Shown here: in pieces, positions 1-7,800 of the stretch
Numbering within the stretch: the stretch's first letter is position 1
Layout of the letters: every line of letters begins with the position of its first letter
Notes under the pieces: model-generated
What the model was told of the DNA's origin: nothing
The model's database searches: none
What the model saw: only the letters and a program-made list of their open reading frames with translations
DNA from: Lanius collurio
Taxonomy: Eukaryota > Chordata > Aves > Passeriformes > Laniidae
Assembly: GCA_020086605.1 (NCBI GenBank)
Contig: JACBWW010000050.1
Location: forward strand, 273,647-337,646
Reading direction: 5' to 3'
DNA: 64,000 nucleotides
Position numbers and translations under genes: made by a program

Positions 1-1389
1 GCTGTGAGGTTTTGCAAATTTTTAAGCTGGCTGTAACAAACAATTAAGAGAGAAAAACAAAACCAAACCGTGAGCAGAAACAGCTTATGAGTTGCAGGCT
101 GCTGTTTGATAATCTTTATTCAAAGGGTGCAGCACCAATGAGCAAAACAAATCAACAGCTAAATGTGAAAGCATTTTTAGGTTTGCAGACTCTCAAGAGC
201 TTCAAGTTACGATTTCTTTTTCTTCCCTCACTCAGGACCAAGTCCAAGAATAAGTTTTTCAAAACTCAGAACTTTTGTGTTTGACTATTCCCAGTCACAT
301 GCAGTCGACAAAGTTTTAAAACAATTTAGGTTTTTTTTCTTTTTTCCAAAGGAACATCTCTGCAATTCTGTCTTATTTTGTCACTTTAAGTGACTGTAAA
401 GTGACTTTGAAGTGTCACTTTAAATTTATCACTGGGACAAAGCCAATGTTACATCAAACCTTTATCTCCCTGAATGGCTCTCAATCACAAGAGTCATCAG
501 GATCCATGCCAACGTTGCCTACTGGATATTTTTGACCAAAAAGATATTTTAAAACGTCCTGTCAGCTTTGGAGATAAATTGCTATAGCCTTAAAAACGCC
601 ATGCACGGAGACTAGTAAAGCAACATGGAACAATGCCTCTGGAATAACTAGAGCAAGGTGGTAGAAGACACACAGAGTGAGGAGACTAAGGACAGAGATT
701 TCTGTACAGCCAAGGATGGAGCAACTACAAGCTGATAGACATTTCTGCATTTGGTCAACTGAGCCAGAGAACTTTCTGAGCAATGTGACATTAACATCAC
801 CAGGCATATGAAGATCCAGAGATCCAGAGAGATAGACATAGCTGTATGATCTTGTGATTCAGCTCACAAAGCTACTTTCATAAATGGTCTGTAAAGTATA
901 CCAAAAATCAGATTTTGTGAGAACAGCATCTTATCCTCCTGCAATTCTTTCCAGGTAGAATACTTGTCCAGACTAAAAAATATTAACAAATATACATTAA
1001 AAAGAATGGCTACATCAGGTAGCCATAGTAACCGACATATACAAGTGAGCAACAACGAGCACTGAAGCTGTCCCAAATGCTGGTTTCTGCATTTACTTTT
1101 TAAAGGAGGGCTCCATTCCTCATTGCCTGTGACTTCATAGATCCAAAGTTGTCTAAACAATGCAAGTACCTTACTTGGCTTTCCCACACTATGTAACTTA
1201 TTTTGCTTCCAGCTTCCACGGAGCCTTCTACTGAAGATTTCCAGGCTCAGCTTCAGTAAAGGTGACCTTAAACTGAGTAGAGACTCTCCAGAAGGATTCT
1301 CTTGAGGAATTTTCTCCCATATATGTTACCGAGGCAACAAATTGCTGGGTACTTGGGAGAAAAAAAAAAAACTGGCCACGGAGAGGAGG
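1..1389. other. Upstream non-coding stretch, nothing recognised
   Basis: AT-rich DNA without a convincing gene, RNA or repeat. The short open frames here lack protein-like composition or splice context. Vertebrate synteny would put the neighbour of LAMC1 (SHCBP1L/DHX9 side) further to the left, but none of it is visible. Confidence 0.5.
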
Positions 1390-2189
1390 AGCTGACTTTG
1401 GGCTACTGTCTTCACCTGGCTGTGCCCTGGGAACTTGGACTTGGTGTGGAGACGGGCAGAGACCACTCTCGTCAGCGCTGCAGGCTTCCTGCTGTTTTTC
1501 CTCTCTGCTGGAGAAACCCCGGGATCCAAAACCTGTCCTTCCCTGCCTCGCTGGGAGCTGAGCTGCAGACCCTGCTGCCTCAGCCTTTGCTGCTCTGTAG
1601 CCCTGCCCGTCCTGCCTGCCCAGACCTCTGGGGATTCCTACCACAGCTCCGCAGCTCGATACATCTCGCCTGCCACCCGGAATTTGTGCTTCTACTGCTG
1701 CTCCAGCCTGCCTGCACAGGAGAGCCCGGACAGACACCAGGATCAGCTGCCCAGGGAAGTTTGTAAAGCCTTTCTTCCATCCCTTTCCCGGATCCCAGGC
1801 GGCCATTACTGCGTGCTCCCCGAGCTCGCTCCGGAGCGCCCCCTGCAGCCGCGGGGGAACCATCGCACCTGCCCTGCTCACCGGGAGCCGCCAGCGCCCC
1901 TGCCGGCTGTGACTGGAACTGCACCAGCGGGGAAAGGGCCTGACAGCCGAGAGAGGCTGCACTGGGTTTGTGCTTCTGTTTGTTGTCACCACTATAGTTA
2001 TTGTTGTTTGTTTGCCTGTTTATATATCTGTATTTTAGTAAAGAACTGTTATTCCTATTCTTTATATCTTTGCCTGAAGGCCCTTTAATTTCAAAATTAT
2101 AATAAGTCAGAGAGAAGGGGGTTGCATCCTTCACCTCAAGGGAGGCTCCTGTCTTCCTTAGCAGACATCTGTCTTTTCAAACCAAGACA
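1390..2189 (+). mobile_element. Probable solo LTR of an avian endogenous retrovirus
   Basis: A GC-rich block (about 1390-1960) is followed by a T-rich 3' part with an AGTAAA-type polyadenylation signal near 2037. The end, ...CAAACCAAGACA at 2178-2189, closes with CA as LTRs do, and this 3' part resembles LTRs seen repeatedly in songbird genomes (from memory of the family, no search made). The 5' border and target duplication could not be fixed. Long open frames on both strands inside it are by-products of GC content. Confidence 0.5.
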
Positions 2190-3002
2190 CACCCTTTGAT
2201 CCTGCTTGGAGTCCCTGCCCCCTTCTCACCTCTATACTGATCCTTGCCTTCTTCACATCGAGCTGTTCTATGTGCCTTCCTTGCTGCCTGTCCTGCCATG
2301 TCTACTTTCAGCTGCAGGCGCCAGCCAGGCTGTTGCTGAACCTGAGGAGCTTCATCAGCATGTTGTTTTCAGAGCTTCTGCCTTGATGGCATCAGCTCAG
2401 CACTGCTTTCACAACAGATGGCTTGTTTTCAGAAAAGGAGGAAAAGTGGGGGAAGCAGAGGAAATCCAGCTTTCCTCTCAGGATGTGTCATCCCAGCCTG
2501 AACAATAGTGAGGCAGTGGTGACTTTGTACTTCTGCTGGCATCCCTTCTGCTGGTGCTGGGGGTGCCCAGAGAACCCTCAGCCCAGACATTCTCACCATG
2601 GCCAGCTTAATGCTCTGTGGGGAGGCAAAAAGAGGACTCACCACACTGATGTGCAATAGCAACCGCAAATGTAATAACAACATCTTCCAGCAGCAGGATA
2701 ATTTCTAGGCTTGCTGACCCGTATATGTTGTGCAGACCTTGTGAACAGTCTGGCTCTGGCTCTGGCTGTTAAGTGCAAGGTCTTCAGTTGTTAACTTTAA
2801 AACAACAATGTGCATTTTTTCCCAGAACAGACTGTATTTCTTCAGTTCTTTCAGCCACAGGCTACATTCAGGCTTTCCCGGGATATAACCAAGTTTACAA
2901 AGCCTTTCCTTGACTTCCCTATCAATTTTGTCTTGAGGAGTAGTTTCCTGTTTACTGAGAAGGCTTCTGCAGGCACTTTCTCCTGTAAAAGGAGTTTTAG
3001 AG
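2190..3002. other. Non-coding stretch, nothing recognised
   Basis: No gene or dispersed repeat recognised. A short run of about three CTGGCT units lies near 2750-2768. Confidence 0.45.
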
Positions 3003-3076
3003 ATTCATAGAATGGTTTGGGTTGGAAGGGACTTTTAAGCGTCATCAAGTCCAACTTCCTGCCGTGGGCGGAGACA
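3003..3076 (-). mobile_element. CR1 LINE 3'-end fragment (antisense)
   Basis: ATTCATAGAATGGTTTGGG followed by TTGGAAGGGAC and a CATCAAGTCCAAC block is the reverse complement of the typical avian CR1 3' terminus. Only the last 70 or so bases remain. Confidence 0.85.
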
Positions 3077-3423
3077 TTTTGGCTTTACAGGATTCCTGGA
3101 TTTTACACAATCTTTAAACAGTTCCTCAACCTGAAAAGTCACAGAGATCTTAGGATAGCTAAAAGCTGTCATGCAGTCTGTGGCCAGGTCTGACAGAGCT
3201 GATGCCTCTAAACAACAGAGAGATCTGGGTTAAGGTAGGGAAATAACCAAAAGTTCATTAGAAATTACAGTAGCTGAGGTGGATCCCCTCAAATCTGCTT
3301 AGGATCATGCCCTTGGATGGCACAAACCATCCAGGTTTGGCATAGCCTAGCTGGCAACCCACAACCAATTTTCTCACATTTCTTGAGGAACTTTTTTTTC
3401 CCTAAGAAAAGCCTTTAAATGAG
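3077..3423. other. Non-coding stretch, nothing recognised
   Basis: AT-rich sequence between two CR1 pieces; no gene or further repeat recognised. Confidence 0.4.
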
Positions 3424-4058
3424 AAAAGGACCTGGTGGTGGTGGTGTTCACCCAGCTGAATAGAAGCCAGTGAGTGTCTATGTGGGCAAGAAGGCTAGTG
3501 GCACCTGCAATCAGAAATAGTGTGACCAGCAGAACCAGGGAAGTGATTCTTCTCCTATACCCAGCACTGCTGAGGTACCCTGAGTGCTGTGTCCAGTTTT
3601 GAGCCCCTCAATTCAGGAAGGACATTGAGGGGTTGGAGTGTGTCCAAAGAAGGCAACAGAGCTGGGGAAGGGTCTGGAGCATTAAGAGCAGCTGAGGGAG
3701 CTGGTGAGACTCAGCCTGGAGAAAAGGAGGCTCAAGGGGGGACCTGGCTCTGCACAACTCCCTGACAGGAGGGGGCAACCGGGGGGTCAGCATCTTATGC
3801 CAGTGAAAAAGTGACAGGACAAGAGGACAAGCTGAGCAGGGGAGGTTTAGGTTGAACTTTAGGAAGAATTTCTTCATAGGAAGGATGATTAGACAGTGGA
3901 AGGGGCTGCCCAGGGAGATGTTGGGAGTCCCCATCCCTGAAGGCGTCCAAGCAACTACTCGACGTGGCACTCACGCTTCTGGTCTGGTTGACAAGGCAGG
4001 GATCAATTGCACTCGATGATCCTAGACGTCCTTTTCCAACCTGAATGATTCTGTGATT
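3424..4058 (+). mobile_element. CR1 LINE 3'-part copy upstream of LAMC1
   Basis: Sense-strand CR1: an AAAAGGACCTGGTGGTGGTG start, a GTGTCCAGTTTTGAGCCCCT block, AGCCTGGAGAAAAGGAGGCT, TTTAGGAAGAATTTCTTCAT, and the 3' end TTTTCCAACCTGAATGATTC then TGTGATTGTGTG. This is a 5'-truncated copy holding the C-terminal ORF2 region and 3' UTR, with no open frame. It ends about 378 bp before the LAMC1 start codon, just outside the CpG-rich promoter. Confidence 0.9.
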
Positions 4059-4079
4059 GTGTGAAACGAGCAGCTTTGC

Positions 4080-4435
4080 CGGTTGGCCGGTGCGGAGGCG
4101 CTGATAGGCTTAGCGCTCTGCCGTGCTCACTCCCGTGGCGATTGCTACGCTGCCCTGAGGCTAACAGCAAGAAACCTCCCTATCCGCTAAGAGCGGCCCC
4201 ACAGCCGCCATCGCCGCTTTAAGCCGGCACATTCCGCGAGGCAGGGGCGGCTTCAGCTCCGCTCCGCTGCGGGACTCCGCTCCCAGCCTGCTCCGCGCCC
4301 ACGTCGTCCCGCCCCGCTCCTCCGCGTCTCGCCTCGCCGGGCCTCGCCCGTCCAAGCCCGCGGCCGGCGCGGAGTGGCAGCACCTGGCTAGCGAGCGACG
4401 TCCCCCGTGCCCCCGCTGGTCCCCGCAGCCCCGCC
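4080..4435 (+). promoter_or_regulatory. LAMC1: LAMC1 CpG-island promoter and 5' UTR
   Basis: GC and CpG content rises sharply from about 4080 and stays high through exon 1 to about 4870. A GC box GGGGCGG lies at 4244-4250 and a GCCGCCAT element (YY1-like) near 4204-4212. No TATA box is evident, as expected for a broadly expressed CpG-island promoter. The transcription start cannot be placed from sequence alone. The ATG sits in a strong Kozak context (CCCGCCATGG). Confidence 0.75.
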
Positions 4436-4826
4436 ATGGGGTGTGGCGGCGAGCGCCGGGCGCTGTGGCTGTGGGTACTGTGGCTGTGGGTGCCCGCGCA
4501 GTGCGGCGCCGCCATGGACGAATGCGCGGAGGAGCGGAGCGGGCGGGCGCAGCGCTGCATGCCCGAGTTCGTGAACGCGGCGTTCAACGCTACAGTGCTG
4601 GCCACGCACACGTGCGGGACGCCGGCCGAGGAGTACTGCGTGCAGACCGGGGTCACCGGTGTCACCCAGTCCTGCCACCTCTGCGACGCCGCCCAGCCGC
4701 ACCTGAGCCACGGCGCCGCCTTCCTCACCGACTACAACAGCCCGGCCGACGCGACCTGGTGGCAGAGCCGCACCATGCTGGCCGGCGTGCAGCACCCCAC
4801 CGCCGTCAACCTCACCCTGCACCTGG
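4436..4826 (+). CDS. LAMC1: LAMC1 coding exon 1 (signal peptide, start of LN domain)
   Basis: Codes for residues 1-130 plus one base. The hydrophobic leader has core [11 protein letters not shown]; cleavage is expected between A25 and A26, leaving mature AMDEC as in mammals. LN landmarks [20 protein letters not shown] and [14 protein letters not shown] follow. The donor is GTAAGG at 4827. The upstream ATG at 4436 is chosen because the signal peptide requires it. Minus-strand open frames over this exon are GC-driven shadows. Confidence 0.97.
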
Positions 4827-7800
4827 GTAAGGGGGAGGAGGGGACGAGGGCGCCAGGGGAAGAGTAAGCCCGGGCATCATCCCAGGCTGGGGCTGACCTG
4901 CTGGAGAGCAGCTCTGTGGAGAAGAGCTGGGGGTCCTGGTGGACAACGAGCTGTCCATGAGCCAGGAGCATGCCCTGGGCACGCAGTGGTGTCCTCGGGT
5001 GTTTTAGGACGAACACTGTCAGTTCTTCCAGGGCTGATCCTGCCCCTGTCCTCAGGCCTAGTGGGGCACATCTGAAATGCTGTGTCCAGGTCTGGGCTCC
5101 TCAGGAAAAGTCAGGTGTGGAGCTCCAGAAGCAGGCTGTGGAGATGATGGAGGGACTTGAGCATTCTCACTCACAGGGTAAGGCTGCAGGAGGTTGGACT
5201 GTTCAGCTTAGAGAGGAGATGGCTGAGAGGGACCCTCATCCCTGTCTGTCCCTGTCTGCAGGGAGGGTTCAGAGGCTGGACCAGGCTCTGCTCCCTGAGA
5301 CCCAGCAATGGGACAAGAGACCATGGGCAGAAATAGATGCCCAGGAAGCTCCACCTGAACATGAGGAAGAACTTCTTTCCTGTGCAGTGACCAAGTACTG
5401 GAACAGAGACCAGAGAGGGCATGGAGTCTCCTTCACTGGGGATATTCCAGACCTATCTGGACACAGACCTGTGCCATATTCTCTTGGATGACCCTGCTTG
5501 AGCAGGGAGGTGGAACCTTGTGACCCATTATGGTCTCTTCCAACCTGCCCCTTTTTGTGCTTCTGGGCTGGCAGGCCTTCACACCAGCATTGCCAGGCCT
5601 TGCCTGGGTGAGTGCCAATAACCAGGCCTCAGGTGGTCCGGTGTGTAGGGAATGTCAGCAAATCCCCACTCTGCAGGTCCCCAGCCATGTTCACCAGGTC
5701 TAAATCAATGCGATTGTGTTGGGATGTCCTCAGCCAGGAGTCTGGCCCTGCACTGGTTCTTCACCCCTCAGGTGATGGTTTACTCACATCTGCTCAACAG
5801 TGCTTGGTAAACTTGATTTTCAGCATTCTCCAGTGAATATTGCAGGGGTTGCTCCATTGCAGTCTGTGTTAGAGGTACTATTGGTTTGTGAGAGGAGAGG
5901 CTGTGCTGCCAGAGGCAGCTGGAAGTGGATCAGGTTGCAGTGATCATGTCCCACCCCGTGCACCAGGGATAATAGAGTCATTTAGGTTGGAAAAATACTA
6001 GGAAGAAATTCTTCTCTGTGAGGGTGGTGAGGCACTGGCACAGGCTGCCCAGAGTGTGGATGCCCCATCCATGGAAGTGTCCAAGACCAGGTTGGACAGG
6101 GCTTGGAGCAACCTGGGATAGGTAGGAAGGTGTCCCTGCCCCTGGCAGGGGGTGGATGAGCCTAAAGTCCCTTCCAACTCAAGCCATTCTATGATTCTGT
6201 GAAAAGACCTTTATGATCAAGTGTTGCAACCGGGATAACTTGCAACAAGAGCTTTTCGGCAAGACGAGTAGGAAGGAAATAAGTGATATTTCTATAGATG
6301 TTGATGGATGTTTATTTCCCTCCAGCCCCATCAGGCTGAGATCCCATGGCCGACTCACCACACAATCACGAGACTCCCCCCTTCTTCCTGAGCCCAGGAA
6401 GCCCCCCAACAACCAATCAGAAGACAGGCACAGGCCACACGTGACATGGGGACAGGGACAGGGACAGACCTGTACACTGCAGGGTCCCACCCCTCGGGAC
6501 CTTGGGGAGAGGTACCTCAACAATTCACCCTTTCTTTTTAAATAAAATGAGCATTGGATATAGCTGGATAAACATAACAAAACAATTTCAGAAGAAGAGA
6601 AGCCACTATCTTGAGTCCCCAAATGTCCAAACAGATTTTCTCTGGAGCATTTTAGGTCTGGCAGAACCCTCTAATCATGCTTTGTGGGGAAACTGAGGCA
6701 GGAAAGGGTTTCTTCCATCTGTACCTGTTGGATTCTAAACAATGACAAATAATTTCTTCTCTCCTTCTTTTCATCCTCCCATTGGCATTGCAAAGGGGCT
6801 CATGGCAAACAGATGTGAGGGGAACCAGGGATGCAAATACTCATTGGGCATATACTGGGGACAAAAGGGCATGGAGTAAAAGGGGAAAGTGGGATAGGGG
6901 AAAGGATAGGGATTATGGGGATATTGTGTAGCATAACTACTACCTTTCACAGGAACACCCCCAGGGCCTGTAACACATGCTGCTTGAGGGCCCTTTCTTC
7001 CTTGTACAATTTTAAATTCTACTTGTTCTCCTAAGATTGGAACATGCTTTTTGGGGTTATTTTTTATGATACTAGATTTATGCACAAATATATCTTCCTT
7101 TGTATCATTCCTAACTATGAAACTGTAATTATTCTTTACGTTGTACCACTTCATAGTCCCCAAAACTTTATCATCTGTAGAAAATAAAAAGGTTGCGCGA
7201 GACACAGTCGGCTCGGGTGATTTCTACAGTTCAAGGCAGCTCCTGAAACATGCAGTTTATTTGCAAGGGTTGTGGGTGCAGGAGCTCTGCTTAAGCTGCC
7301 AGCCACATCTTAGAGCATGCCCCAGAGAGAGCGAGAGAGAGACTATGAGAGTAAGAGTAAGAGAGTAGGAGTCTAAGAGTCTAAGAGAGCTAAAAGTCTG
7401 GTTACATATTATATCTCTTGTTATACTGAATATGGTAATAGTACAACATCCAATCAATAGAAGACAGAAATCCTTAGAATTTACATACAACCTATCAAAA
7501 CTACTACATTACCATACTGTGTTACGTTTTAACTCCTAAAAACTACTTTCTAAAACTACTTTTTTCTTCCCTGCCATGGAGGCAGGGTTTCTCTGACTCT
7601 TGGACTTTTCTGTTTGTTGATGCATCCTCTTCTTTGCTAAAGACATTGTTCAATCAAGAGGGTTTCTCCTTCAGCTGGCCAGCCCATTGTTTTTGGTTGT
7701 ACAGTAACTAACAGCTCGGTATCTTATATCTCAAAGCTAGCTTTCATTTCTATTTTGCTTACAGGTTTCATATTTTCAGAATCTTTTGCCAAGCAGTCAT

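Noticed and set aside
1228..2134. Long overlapping open frames on both strands (up to 254 codons)
   Set aside because: They lie in the GC-rich part of a probable LTR, have no domain, and overlap in several frames, as expected where stop codons are rare.
4161..4822. Minus-strand ORFs of 64-169 codons over the LAMC1 CpG island
   Set aside because: Shadows of exon 1; Arg/Ala/Gly-rich products with no independent support.
6771..7205. Lin28 or a bacterial cold-shock protein as the source of the cold-shock domain
   Set aside because: The NDTKED, NNPKK and TGPGGVPV segments are Y-box specific, there are no CCHC knuckles, and the segment sits in an LTR element.
6771..7205. A functional host YBX gene at this locus
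   Set aside because: It lies inside LTRs with a target duplication, is cut by a second LTR, lacks a start codon in the frame and has no introns or host-type tail.
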